A stretch of DNA of 64,000 nt, taken from NCBI RefSeq assembly GCF_040954835.1, contig NC_090706.1, positions 39,193,148 through 39,257,147 of the forward strand, in the 5' to 3' direction. How positions within the stretch are numbered: position 1 is the first letter of the stretch; the number at the start of each line of letters is the position of its first letter. The notes below the pieces were generated by a model. That model did not search any database, had not been told where the DNA came from, and was given only the letters and a program-made list of their open reading frames with translations. A program made the position numbers and the translations under genes. Source of the DNA: Lepisosteus oculatus (lineage: Eukaryota > Chordata > Actinopteri > Semionotiformes > Lepisosteidae). Below, piece after piece: positions 26,541-38,232 of the stretch.

Positions 26541-28238
26541 AAGTTACCACTGATCTCAAAGTGGCAAAATCTTTAGAACGAGCATTTAATATGCATTTAG
26601 GACATTAGACCAAGATACAGCTCTCTGCTACAGGTTAGATCCTTTCTTGCTTTTAAAGTGGAAATGGTCTGACCTACAGAGCAAGGTTGCCCTCTGCTGG
26701 CTTTGAAGTCATTATTTTGTTTCAGCAGCATTTCAAATAACATTTGTTTTAAGTTCTCAGTTTGAAATATGAATTAACCAGGAAAACAGTGTCTTTAACA
26801 AGACTGCGCAAAGCAATCGTGAAGGGAGATATATTGTGTTAATAGATTTCTGATATTAATGCAGCAAGTTAGAAATTAGTTGGCACAAAAATGCAGATAA
26901 GATGTGTTATCCTCCTCATTACTTTGAGTGTGGCAGGAGCCTCTTCAATGCAGACTACAACACAATGTAGTATTCAAGAGCCCTTCAGATTTGCACGATC
27001 AGCAGAACTCTGTCTATATGCACAACTTTCTATATAAACTGGTTACAAAAATGCTGCACTGTCATGCTGCTGGAGAAAAAGGTCGCTCACTGCACCTGCT
27101 ATTTCACAAGCATGTTTTGTTTCTGAAGATTTCTCTAAGCAAGTATAAACATGCGTTTGTTGTGGGAGACTTCATTATGCTGTGACTGGTGAAGAATAAT
27201 TGATTATTCACCAGTCTAATCTGAATTAACAGCTTGACATCCCTATCGAATTGTAATGCTTTTTTCAAGCACACTTGAATAAGGCTAAAAACAACCATCA
27301 AAACTCCTCCACAAACACTACACCACACAATGTAACAACACACCTAATCCTTTACAGCCTTTTGTGCAAATGACATCACAGATCATTATCCATATTGGTC
27401 CACAATGAGACTGCTTCAGCTGAAAGAGAAGAGCAGAACTCCAGTTCAGGAGACAGGTGAAGAAGATGTAAGAGACCATAAAGAGAGAGAGCGGACAAGG
27501 ACTGTTCATGCAAAACCCTATGTTGCTTTAAGGTTTATAAGCATTTTGTTCTATCTCCTTGTGCTAAAGCCCAGTCCAGTAAAAGTGTTACCAGAATATA
27601 AGATCTACATTTCAGCAGCTTATAAAGTAGCTGTGATGGAAGTAACTACAAAACAAAATTAAAGATGTATTATATTTTAAAGACAACCTCCATATCCATG
27701 TAATTGTAAAGACTGTGTTAACCTTTAGTGTTAATTACACCACTTCTAACACACAGGCCTACAGTATAAATAGCAGTTCAGAACCGGATGCACTCTGTCA
27801 ATATTTACTACAGTAAGCAGGGGAGCCATTTGATACAGCCTTAGCTGGGGTAGCTTGTTTGCTTTGCATCAAGGTACTGAATTTTTAACCGAGCCTTGCT
27901 TAATTTCAAGAAAGCCTCCTGCCCCTTTCTTTCAAACAAAGAAAAAGATAACAGCTCTAAACTGAACATGTATCGCTTTTTCTTCTTTTTTTTCCCCAAT
28001 GAATACAATCCAAATAAACTGTTATGAAGGACAAGGATCAGGAAATGTAAAATTCTTACTTTAAGCACCAAAAACAAAATAGGCTTATCCTAAAGGAAAT
28101 GTTTCCTTACAGCAGGATAAAAACCTAAACCCATGATTAGTTCTGTAACAAAGATTCACGTTTCATCTTCACAGACTCTGTAATGAGAGGTTAACTGCAG
28201 AACTACAAAAAACAAACAGATCTACAATCAATCATTTC
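26541..28238. other. No recognisable gene
   Basis: AT-rich intergenic sequence with one CTCF-like motif at 26688. Nothing else supported. Confidence 0.5.
26688..26700 (-). promoter_or_regulatory. CTCF-like motif
   Basis: The minus strand reads CCAGCAGAGGGCA, a consensus match over 13 bases. Motif evidence only. Confidence 0.3.
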
Positions 28239-31023
28239 AACTGTTTATTAAAAGGTAACATAATTGCAAAGCAGACAAGTTGAACAGAAGAATTTAAAAA
28301 GCCCTTCAGGAAAAGTAGCTGGGTTTTAGTCTAGGAGCCCTGTTTCGTCAGTGACAAAGACAAGGTGGTACATTGGTTTTTGCTGCACATACAGTACATA
28401 GCAATTTTCGTTAATAAATAGCTTCCATTAATAATCCTACTCCTAGACACAGTTGGCTGGAGACATACAGCAGCCCAGACTCGAACCTGCGACATCTGGA
28501 CTCCAGAAGGCAGCCCACACTTGAACACTTCATCGTTACTTTTATTTTGTGCGAGAAATGAAAGCAATCCCAGCAGAACAGTATTCGACACTACTTTCTC
28601 TGCTGGCTTGTTTTTTTGTTTTTTTTTTTTGGTAGAGATAGATCCCCCCGGAAAAAAAAAAAAAAGCTTCCACTACGTTTACAACATTTCATCGTGACGC
28701 AACACTAAACTGAAAGCTACGCGGGGGAGAGAAACATTTAACAAACAGCTCAGACGCCGGGAACACAACCAGTACAACAGCATAAGACGACGGTTCTGTT
28801 TAAAAGAAAATTCGACATCAGACGAAGAAGAATACACAAAACAAAAACGGTTATACATTTTCCCCACCATGTCTAAGGCTGGTCTACAACAGGTGCAATG
28901 GACCCTACGGTACTGTATATACGTGGTTGTGTACATACAGTGGATTGTGTGTGTAGAATAATGCCCTTCTGCTGCAGTGCACTGTGGGAGAGCCAGCACA
29001 ATGATGGAGTTCACACGACTTCAGAACACAAGGATGTTACACATCTGCAAGAATTCGAAACTTTTTAGAACAGCTGTTTTAGTAGCGCTGATTGTGGTTC
29101 CGCAAATGACACTTAACACATGGATAAACAAGGGCTGTCGGCACCGACGTTTTAGCTCGGAAGAGAAAAACTGCAAACGGTAACACCGAGAATAAAAGCA
29201 CCGCAGAGACGGGTGTAGCCAGTTTGAAAATTAAACAAATATAAAACATTACTGAAAAACACAATTCAGATTCCTTCAAAACCCGAGAAAAAATAAAGGA
29301 TATACAAAAAGTACGTACAAACGGGCTACTGATAACATATGCTGGGCAATAAAAAGTCATACAGTAGTTGTGAGCAAATATTTTAAATATTAATGCTTAT
29401 TCCTGACGCACAAACTTGTTGATTTAAGAAATGTAAACCGCGTGCGCTTCTTACCGGATCAGAAATAAAAGTACCAGAAGGAGGAGCGCGATTAGAATAT
29501 GTGGACAAAACTTCTCAGGTCAGATCTTCAACCAACAGGGGGCAGTGTTGACTTACAATCAATTTAAAAGGACAGTTCTGTATAAAACCAATACAATTCA
29601 TATTGGCAGTCTTTCACAGTTTATTTTTTTTTCACAATAACAGCAATCCTTATGAAGACTTGAGAATGAAAAAGTACATCCACAACATTTCTAAAAATAT
29701 TATCTTAGGAAAAATATCACTATTACACGATTAAGTATGTATTAACTTAAGGCACAGCATGATAATTTTGGCTGAAACACTTTAATCAAAAAGGCACTTT
29801 GATTACAAAGGAATTGTAACTCTTCCTTTATACTGTAAACTGTAGATAAGCCTTCTGAGTTTGACTTATTGACTTATTCCTGCTTATCGCATTTTAAAGA
29901 AAGAAGCAAACAAGTTTCTTTTTCCCCATTCACCTGGAAAAGCACCAGGGAGAGATCACCAAAGTAGAGCATAACGGGGAAAAAAGTGACTGGAACTACA
30001 TCAGAACTGGTGGAAAAGAAGGAAATTCACACTCCTCCCCCCTCCTCCTCTTTCAGGACAAAGACGTCCATCACAATTTCTTATCCTACACTAGTTTTTG
30101 GTCTTGAGAGGAGAGAGCATTTTTGAGGTGTATTGTGCGATACTACATTCATATGTATAGTTTATTCTCATAGAATCCCTCATTTCCCCCCATTTGGTTT
30201 CAGTGGAAACAACACCTCCAGCCCTTTCATTGCATAATTCTGGGACATGACCAGAGTTCAGGAACACTCCCAGTCTAGGAAAACCAGGGCAACACACAAA
30301 GGAAAGCCCTTGGAATAAATTAGTGTGAGATCTAGTAGAAGGCACTGCACATTTAGTGTAAATACAAGCTCAATTCTTTGCTCAGATTGACAGAGACAAA
30401 GCACAGTTCTTTCCAGTACTTTTTACAGCAGTGTTACATAAATATAGTTAATAAATATTTAAGACGTCTTTCTCCAAAAATGTATAAAAAAATCCTACAT
30501 GGCAGTGTTTTTTATTATGCTGCAATCCTATTATTTATAGATAAACTATTCTAGGCATACTGGTGACATTGCTGCAATATGTGAAAATCTTTCATTTACT
30601 GACCATAGAAATGTATAAAGTGCTTTTTGTAAAAAAACAAATCTGAAACAAGGTTGGGGTGACAATTCACCAGTCCTGTGCTCCAGTAATATTATGCATT
30701 ACCTTTCTCAAGGAGGTTTACATAAAACAACAAAGCACGGTTTATCCTGCTAGCTTAATCGATCAGCCGTGAGACTGAAATCACCTGTAATTCAGCATGA
30801 GCCAAAGAGGGGAGACGGATATGCTTCACGTCTAGTTTGTCTTTTCGAAGCTGCGTTTTTGCACAGAGAACTGCCAGACAAAAACCACGCGTTCTTCAGA
30901 TCCGAAGAAAACGTCACCTCTTAAGGAAGCAGAGAGCAAAGACTTATATAATATTGAGACACAAAGGCACGGTAAACAACCAAGTATTGTTGTATAAAAA
31001 AAAAACCAAACCCCGGCCCCCCA
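28239..31023 (-). other. Probable slc26a2 3' UTR and downstream flank
   Basis: No coding sequence is recognised downstream of the slc26a2 stop. Several minus-strand AATAAA signals exist, for example near 28242 and 29612, so an extended 3' UTR is possible; SLC26A2 3' UTRs are long in mammals. The true polyadenylation site cannot be chosen from sequence. T- and A-homopolymer runs lie just outside near 28611-28665. Confidence 0.3.
29532..29545 (+). promoter_or_regulatory. CTCF-like motif downstream of slc26a2
   Basis: CCAACAGGGGGCAG matches the CTCF core except one position. It lies 1.5 kb beyond the slc26a2 stop codon. Confidence 0.3.
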
Positions 31024-31807
31024 TCAGCAGCACGTTTCCCCATTTCCATTCTGGGAACAAAGCGCGAGAGCATAGCCGACAGCGTCGCCGATGGTAAAAA
31101 ACACCTTCCCCGCCGAGCTGCCGGCCTCTTCCAGATACCCTCCCCTGCGCAGGGAGTCCAGGACGGAGGCGTTGCAGCGCGCGAGCAGGACTCGAAGCCC
31201 CAGCTCCGAGTAGTCCTTGCGCACCTCCTGCAGGGCGTTGACGCCGGCCGTGTCCAGAAACAGCACCGGCGCGCAGTCCAGCACCAGGGTGTGGCAGCCA
31301 GGCCGCTGCGGGATGAAGATGCGGGCGGGCGACTCCTCGGCCTTGTTCTGATCCCCGGCGGCCCCTCCCTCCTCCTCCTTCCTCCTCCTCCTCTCCAGCT
31401 TCCTGCGCCGCGACTTCTCCTTCACGGGGTCCAGGCCCAGGTGGCGGTACAGGGCCCGCTTGAAGAGCGCCTGGTTGGCGTAGTAGATGGGCGCCCCGAA
31501 GCGGAAGACGCTCACCCCGGGCTGGGTCCGCAGGCCCTTGTAGGCGCCGAGGTCCTCGTACAGCTCCAGCTCGCCCGCCCGCCCCAGCTCCGCGGCCGGC
31601 GCCCCCTGGGTGCGCGCCAGGACGCACAGCGCCGAGAACAGCACGCCCACCAGCAGCCCCAGCTCCGTGTTGAGGAGCGCCGAGGTCCCCATGGTGACCA
31701 GCCAGATGGCGGCGTCCACGTGGTTCACTCGCCACATCCGGGGGACGTCCAAGAACTTGCGCAGCGCGCCCCTGAGGTTGACGACGATGATGACCGCCAA
31801 GACGCAC
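31024..31807 (-). CDS. slc26a2: slc26a2 exon 4 (last coding exon, STAS domain)
   Basis: 784 bases including the stop at 31026-31024, acceptor CTGCCTCCAG. It encodes the last helices ([10 protein letters not shown], then TELGLLVGV) and the STAS domain. Almost every codon ends in G or C, far more so than in pde6a exons 6-8, so the opposite strand is also open for long stretches. The protein ends GNGETCC, shorter than the human C-terminus. Confidence 0.95.
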
Positions 31808-34235
31808 CTGGAGGCAGATGAACGTCAACGTTGTATTAATTTCACACCGCCCTGAAAGAGGACTACCACCTGCACTAGTAACAGGCACACAGGTGACATT
31901 GACTAACATTTCTAAGTGCCGTAAGCTCCCAAGCAGTGTGGAAATCATCAAAAGATAACCCCCCGCCCTCCTCTTTCAAACCTGAAACTCTGGCGTTTTT
32001 GTGAAATAAGATCATTGAGGTTCAGAGTGCTACATATTGCCATTCTGTACTATGTACTGTACTGAATGCCGAATGCATGTCTGCTTCTTTTCTTTCCGTT
32101 TGTGGATGGAGTTATATGAACCTGACGTTGGCTCAATACTTTTAGTTTTGAGCCAACGCAAAATACAGCGTCAATCCACATACGACAAATGGATAAACAA
32201 GGGTTGTTACCGTTGAAGTATCCATTAAGAAAACGAGACAAATCCGGCTTTTGACAGCCAACCATGTATCGGGATCGTCCCCCAACCAGGTTGAAGAATT
32301 TTGTTTTCAAAATTATACCATTGTGGGAAACCGTACATCTTCCCAATGCTCAGGGAATTACAAATCTCTCTTCCCGGCAGGAAGGTTTCAGAGACTGCCG
32401 CTCTCCGATAGTTTAGCCCACTCGTTTCCAACTACTGGGTAACCAGTTCAAGAATCTCTTAATGCAATTTGTGACCCCTGAACGATGGTGCTTTTCTGCA
32501 TCTGCACCGCGGACACGATTCCGATTCAGTCCAGGAAAAAAGGACCGGAAAAGGAAAGGGAAAGAGCGGGCCTTACTTCTGCAGCGAGAAGAACAGGGGA
32601 GCGACGACCAGCAGGACAAGGAGCAGCACCAGGGCGGTCACCACCCCAGACAGCTGCGTCTGGCAGCCGGTGGACTCCTTCACCAGCGTCTTGGTAAGCG
32701 CGGCGCTGGTGGTGAAGCAGCGGAAGAAGGAGGGCAGGATGTTGCAGAAGCCGATGGCGTACATCTCCTGGTTGGCGTCCACGACGTAGCCGTGCTTCTT
32801 GGCGAACATCTCGGAGAGGGAGACGGTGATGGCGAAGCCAATGATGGCGATGGACAGGGCGTCCAGGGCTATGTTGGGGATGAGGGACCAGGCCGGAAGC
32901 ATGGGGGGCTGGAATCCTGTTGGGATGGTCCCGGATATGTCCGAACCGTAAACCTCGTGGAAGCGGCCGTAGTGGGAGGCCAAGGTGGCCACGATGACCA
33001 CGAAGAGCTCCATGGGGATGGGAGCCTTGAGCTTGGCCTTGAAGCGGTCGTTCAGCTCCTTGGTGGGCACCAGCACCAGCAGGCACAGCAGGCTGGTGAC
33101 GAGGTCGCACACGTTGGTGTCCTTGATGTTCTGGAAGAGGTAGAACCAGGTCTTGACCAGAGAGCCCAGACCCTGCGTCCGGGGCAGCCGGATCCCCAGG
33201 AGGTACTTGACTTGCGAGGTGAGGATGGTCAGGGAGGCGCCGGTCGCAAAGCCGCTGAGGAGGGAGTCCGAGAGGTAGACGGACACAAAGCCCACCTGAA
33301 AGACTCCCATCAGCACCTGGATGGAGACAAACACTGTCAGGACAGGGAAAGCAAACAGTCAGGTGAAGAATGGGGATGCAGTCAGGGAGGGAGCTCATGC
33401 AGGTTTAAAACAGCTTTTCAAATTAAAACCATTTTGGGAAACTACGTCTTCACAATGCCCACAGAATGACAGCTTTCCAAGTGTTGTCTTGGCAGGAAGG
33501 TTTCAGAGACTGCCACTCTCACAACAGTTTAGCCCATTCGATTTCAACCAACCCCCAATGCACAGATACCAAATCCGGCGACACCACCAACGCCTGGTCT
33601 CCCCTCACAGCACTCAGCGGACTGACCTGGTAAACTCCCGCCATGAACGTCACCGTGGTCCCCACCAAGATGGCGTAGCAGCTGCGGTCGCAGTCCAGCG
33701 CTGCGGTGGCGTTGCCCGGGCCCGGGATAGCCGTCTGGTTGCCTTCCGTGAGGTAGCCCGCCGCCATCAGCTCCTTATCCACCACCTGCCCCACCAGGAG
33801 GCACAGCACCCCGAAGATCCCTACCGAGATGTGCCTCGAGGTGCCCAGCAGGGCATAGATGATGCAGGAGAAGAAGGAGGTGTACAGGCCGTAGATGGGG
33901 TCCTGGCCAGCTAGAAGGGAGTAGGCGATGGACTGGGGCACCAGGAGGATGCCCACAATCAACCCAGACATCATGTCCCCAATGATCCACTCCTTCAGCT
34001 TGTAGCCGGGCAGCCATGACAGAATGGGAAAAAACCCAAACAGAAGACCTTTGATTCTGGCTGGTCCGCAAGAACATTTTTTCTTGACCTTCCTGGCGAA
34101 GAGGGATTTCAAGCTTCTGGTCTCCTTCTCCTGCTCTTCTAAAACCACCGGGTTAAACCTCTTCCTTCCAGCCTGGTCCCCCGACGAGTCCCCCTGGTCC
34201 TCCCCTGCCATCGTTTCTGCTTCCACCTTGTCCAT
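31024..34235 (-). CDS. slc26a2: Sulfate/anion exchanger SLC26A2 (three coding exons, complete)
   Basis: Predicted 710-residue membrane protein of the SLC26/SulP family, which exchanges sulfate for chloride, hydroxide or oxalate at the plasma membrane and supplies sulfate for proteoglycan sulfation. Coding exons 34235-33627, 33316-32577 and 31807-31024 join in frame (phases 0 and 2) with GT/AG borders. Visible: a cytosolic N-terminus; the SulP core from about residue 83, including [14 protein letters not shown] (98-111); two N-glycosylation sequons (NQT 166, NAT 175) in a loop; conserved [11 protein letters not shown]; and a C-terminal STAS domain (about 545-702) with the DTAG motif (635-638) and a very basic/acidic insert (about 578-608). 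Human SLC26A2 is slightly longer (about 739). The first ATG (34235) has a weak context; the ATG at 34211 is in a better one. Identity rests on near-continuous similarity to SLC26A2 rather than SLC26A1, and on its divergent neighbour pde6a. Confidence 0.96.
32292..32437 (-). repeat. Intron-shared sequence, copy in slc26a2 intron 3
   Basis: About 145 bases homologous to 33411-33548 in intron 2, in the same orientation. The two share an identical 24-base core (32376-32399 and 33491-33514) and collinear blocks such as CCATTGTGGGAAAC versus CCATTTTGGGAAAC, and AGTTTAGCCCACTCG versus AGTTTAGCCCATTCG. Confidence 0.8.
32577..33316 (-). CDS. slc26a2: slc26a2 exon 3
   Basis: 740 coding bases, residues 204-450, acceptor TCCATCCAG and donor AA|GTAAGG. 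It starts [17 protein letters not shown] and ends LFFSLQK, with the lysine codon split across the next intron. It carries most of the transport-domain helices, including [15 protein letters not shown]. In human SLC26A2, as I know it, this and the next exon are one continuous coding exon. Confidence 0.95.
33411..33548 (-). repeat. Intron-shared sequence, copy in slc26a2 intron 2
   Basis: The partner of 32292-32437; it fills nearly half of the 310-base intron 2. It is non-coding, with stops in the gene's frame. It could be a dispersed repeat family or a local duplication. Confidence 0.8.
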
Positions 34236-34259
34236 GAAGAAACAAAGCAAAGGCTAAGT
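33627..34259 (-). CDS. slc26a2: slc26a2 exon 2 (first coding exon)
   Basis: Coding from the ATG at 34235 to 33627, residues 1-203, ending GVYQ in phase 0 with donor GTCAGT. A plausible acceptor (TGTACAG) places the exon start at 34259, leaving about 24 bases of 5' UTR. Exon 2 encodes the cytosolic N-terminus and the first membrane segments. Confidence 0.93.
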
Positions 34260-36466
34260 CTGTACAAATACACACATCCTTCACTATTTATCAGTGAAAT
34301 AGTGGTATCTCATGCTGACGAATTATACAAGTTCCTGTTGCAGTCAGACTGGAATTGGGCAACAGTGAAAACAAACCTCACTGCCAGTAATTGGCATTTA
34401 CTTTTTTCCATTGTCACTCTCTGGAGGTATTGCATCGGCAATCATTACAATAGCAAAAGAGGAAGTGAACTGATTCTCTCCTCATGGTATCAGACATTTT
34501 TTAAATATATGTACCCTCTACACATTAGTAGGATGCAAGCAAAGGAATTCTATTTGCAAAAAATAATAAAGAATGAAAATTTCACGTCTCCAACTGGATA
34601 TGGCCAGAATCCCCCAAGTGAAACGCCAGGATTGAAGCCGGGATTGCTTGGCCTGAGCTCTCTCGGCTCCCTGCCGGCTTGAAGTGATGTGCCTCTCTTC
34701 CAGGCGGCGCCAGCTCTCCTGTCAGCCAGTGGAGAGCTAGTAACATCTCACAGTTTGTTAGCTGTGGCCTCTGAAGCATCACACAAATAATGCACAGCAA
34801 GCTTATGCCTAGTATTCACCTCCCACTTCATCAATACTTGCTTTGGGGTCATTTTTAGCATTATAATTAAAAAAATTGCTTTAATCTATGACTCTCACTA
34901 GTATCACTCCTGTCCATTGCTGCACTCAGTTTAACGGCAATGGGGATACACTCTAGTAGCTGTATATTTTTTCAAAATTTTTTAATGGCATGAGTTGTTA
35001 CATGTAGTAATAATAGCAAATGAAATATATGACATGAACTCTGCTGAGCGGCTCCTGAAGCACTTTTCTTCACTGTGACAGAATATGACTGGCGTTCAAG
35101 TTCACTCCTTTATGTAACCAATACCGCCAGGCTTCGTACGAAACAGAAAAACGTTTTAACCACTGCCGTTACAAAAGTCAGTTACAAACGTTGACAAAAC
35201 TACAAAGCTGCTTATGCACAAAATGAGGTTGGAAAGTAACTTAAGCCACTATTATCAGTCTCTCACTCTCTCTCTCTGATGGAAGCAGTAACTATCATAG
35301 AACAGGTGAAAGCAGTCGTGTTCCTTTTGTCTAACACATCCTAACTGAAAGCTGTGGGGTGCAGTAAACAGGAAGCTGAATCTAGGGTATGTCAAAAGAC
35401 CACATACTTATTAGTGTACCACAACATTATCTGGAAACAATCGGCTGTGATGGGCACAGGTTTGAGCTTCAGTACGATTTCAGCCTATCGCACGGCGTAA
35501 AAAAGAAAGCAGTCATTCCAAACTAAGATTTATGACCACAGGTTCAGTACCGAGTACCATCGTATGGATTACAAACTCAAGAGCATGCATGATGAATATT
35601 TGTAGTTATACATCTCTAAATGGCAAACTTTATTAAAAACATTTTCTTAATTCAGTTTTAAATGGAGACATTCACACTTATTGGCATTTAGCCCAAATAA
35701 ACATGTCTGAGGATGGAGGGCCATGAAATACTGGCCTTCTTTTACTGAAGGATTTGTGCACAGCACACGTTTTTCCATTGGCCATAATACATAAGCCTTT
35801 CTTTCAAGGCCAGTTTCACTCAGCCAGCGATGCAGTATGTACTCTGTTCACACCCCTTGGCAAAAACCATACACAGAACGAAACGAGATACTGGCTTAAA
35901 AGAACCACTGCTCATCCTAACTTACAGCAATGGCCTACATCCTTATAAAATAATAAATATGACACTAGCCAAGGAGGATTAGACCACACGTATCAAAGAA
36001 TCTGCCCCCCAAAAAAAAGATTTAGACTGAATTCAAGACGTTTTATAAAGATTTATAAACATTTCATATAGACACATGCAGAGTGCAGACATTACAGTTA
36101 TAACATGGGAAAGCAGAGCTTGAAGAAACAGCCTACAGTAGGAGACAATAAGATATTACTGCTCTGGAATCAGTCTAGGGATCACGCTAACGCATTCTCG
36201 GGTTCAAAGTAACAACCAACTCCGATGGGCTAAACCCCGTGAACCCTGAACCAGAGTGACAAGTGGAAAGCCATTGTCATGGCCCTGTGAAAGAAATGGG
36301 TGAATGACGGCCTCGGAAAAATGATCTACTAGCAACCAGAAAAGTCAAATGGGCCAAAGGTTTTAGGTATCTTAAAATATTATTTTTTACCACAGTCCCT
36401 CTTTATTTTAAGCAAGGATTTCCAAATCTCCTGCTGGAGGATGTACAGATCTTGTGCACAGATACA

Positions 36467-36745
36467 GGGCGGAGCGCTGGATCTGTGGCTAAGGATCTGC
36501 GGCTGTGGCTGGAAGGTTGCCGGTTCAAATCCCGCGGCCGGCAGAGGAATCCTACTCCGTTGGGCCCCTGAGCAAGGCCCTTCACCCCAGCTGCTCCAGG
36601 GGTGCTGTATAAATGGCTGACCCTGCGCTCTGACCCCCAGCTTCTCTCCCTGTCTGTGTGTCTCATGGAGAGCAGGATGGGGTATGTGAAAAGACAAATT
36701 TATAATACAAGAAATTGTATATGGCCAATAAAGCGATCTTATCTT
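36467..36745 (+). repeat. tRNA-derived SINE, copy 2 (best preserved)
   Basis: A box around TGTGGCTAAGGATCTGC and an intact B box GGTTCAAATCC (36522-36532) show Pol III tRNA ancestry. The body and the AATAAAGCGATCTTATCTTA tail match the copy at 14851. It lies in slc26a2 intron 1, antisense to that gene. Confidence 0.8.
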
Positions 36746-37106
36746 AAATACTAGGAGGCTGCCCTGCAAGTAAACTCCACTGCTGCTGTTCGTCTTCAGC
36801 ACCTAGATTTACTGCAGGCTCGATCCCCGCCTCAGACCGCGTTTCCCCGCTTGTCCGCCGGGCTCTCCAGCTCTTCGCAGACCTGCCGCCAGATCCGACT
36901 TATCTTCGTTTCCAGAGCGCTGCATTTCTTATAAATACAGTAGATCGCATCACATTAATTGTGTATTTTAATCTTTAAAGGTGTCTATAACCTACTGTCT
37001 AACTGTTTCAACAGTTTGGCATTAATCCAGATCCTTCACCTACAGAAATCTTCCATCTCAACAGGGAAGCCTGTCCTAAATCTCAAGAAACCCCCTGCAG
37101 AAAGCC

Positions 37107-37253
37107 CATGTGTAAGTGTACTCCTTATTAAGGGCTACAGAACTCGCAGCCTTCCCAGATGTCCAAGATTTCGGTTCGATCCTCCGTGTTCGTTTTTTTG
37201 TAGTACATAAAAAAGCTCATGTGTAAGTGTACTCCTTATTAAGGGCTACAGAA
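37107..37253. repeat. Cassette of 75 bp flanked by 36-bp direct repeats
   Basis: A 36-base direct repeat starting CATGTGTAAGTGTACTCCTT lies at 37107-37142 and, identically, at 37218-37253. Between them is a 75-base unit beginning CTCGCAGCCTTCCCAGATGT and ending near GTAGTACATAAA. The unit recurs at 38160-38232. Confidence 0.8.
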
Positions 37254-38159
37254 GTCCCTTCTCCACCAAATGCCTCACTAAGCTGTGAGCCACAGAAAAA
37301 ATGAGCCATTACACTGCAATGAGAACTAGAGGCGGTTTTGTGTGAGCTCCCCAATAGACAAAAACACTAAAACGACAATGCTCCACCCTGTCCAGCACAG
37401 CTACAGCTCTGGAAGTGGTACAGGTAAGGGTTAAAGACTTAGAGACAGGGGTCGCCTGATTAAATCAATATTCTGATAACTGAGAGGTCAGAAACAAGAG
37501 GCAGCTTGCCAAACTGCATGCTTTCGTCAGGGCTGCTAACACCACATCCACAGGCACTTACAGGTCTGGGACATGCGACAGGAGGCCACCGGGCTCATTT
37601 TTAGTTAGCAACTTACTGACCCAAGGGTCACATCCAGTTGCTTCAACCACACCACCGGGTAGATGCAAAGGAGTTCAAATGTAGCCCCTAAGGCCTGCAT
37701 GCCCAGTCTGACAATATGCAAATCTCCAACTGCACTGATCTCCTCACCCCGTTTTGCAAACAACCAAGAACTACTGGATCTTTGAGGAGATTTTCTTCAG
37801 GGGGGAACATTCAAACCGGTATATTGCAAATGGGAGAAATGCAAAAAAAAATACACCTCCATAGAGTAAGGAAGCTGGAATTCGGGATGCCCACTAGCTC
37901 ACGTTCTGACTGGGAAATTACTACTGTAATTGTGCTCGAAGTGATGAGGCGCTGCGCGCCGGATCAGATGCTAAACCAAGGTCCTGGCTCCCTGCTCTTT
38001 AAAGACACCGTCTTCTGTTCATTACAGAAGGGATTCTCAGCTGCGCTTCTGCCGTCTAGACCCCCCTACATCAGGGGACAGCGGGAGTCGCTGAGAAGGG
38101 AAAGGTCAAGGGGTGGGGGGGTGCACACTCGCCGTTACCACCCGATTCGAACTCGCGGG

Positions 38160-38232
38160 ACTCGCAGCTTTCCCAGATGTCCAACATTTCGGTTCGATCC
38201 TCCGTGTTCGTTTTTTTTTTGTAGTACATAAA
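38160..38232. repeat. Second copy of the cassette
   Basis: ACTCGCAGCTTTCCCAGATG, TCCAACATTTCGGTTCGATC, CTCCGTGTTCG, a longer T run, then GTAGTACATAAA. It differs from the 37143 copy at two bases and in T-run length. No 36-bp direct repeats flank this copy. Confidence 0.75.

Noticed and set aside
31291..31821. Plus-strand 176-codon frame opposite slc26a2 exon 4
   Set aside because: Antisense shadow of the GC-rich STAS exon; no domain and no splice logic.
32462..33469. Plus-strand open frame of 335 codons opposite slc26a2 exon 3
   Set aside because: It is the mirror of a GC-rich coding exon whose biased codons remove stops on the other strand. It runs through the slc26a2 splice sites, and its sequence is low-complexity (H, Q, G, E rich).
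37716..38231. Plus-strand 171-codon frame in slc26a2 intron 1
   Set aside because: It contains the repeated 70-bp cassette, lies inside an intron and lacks any family signature.
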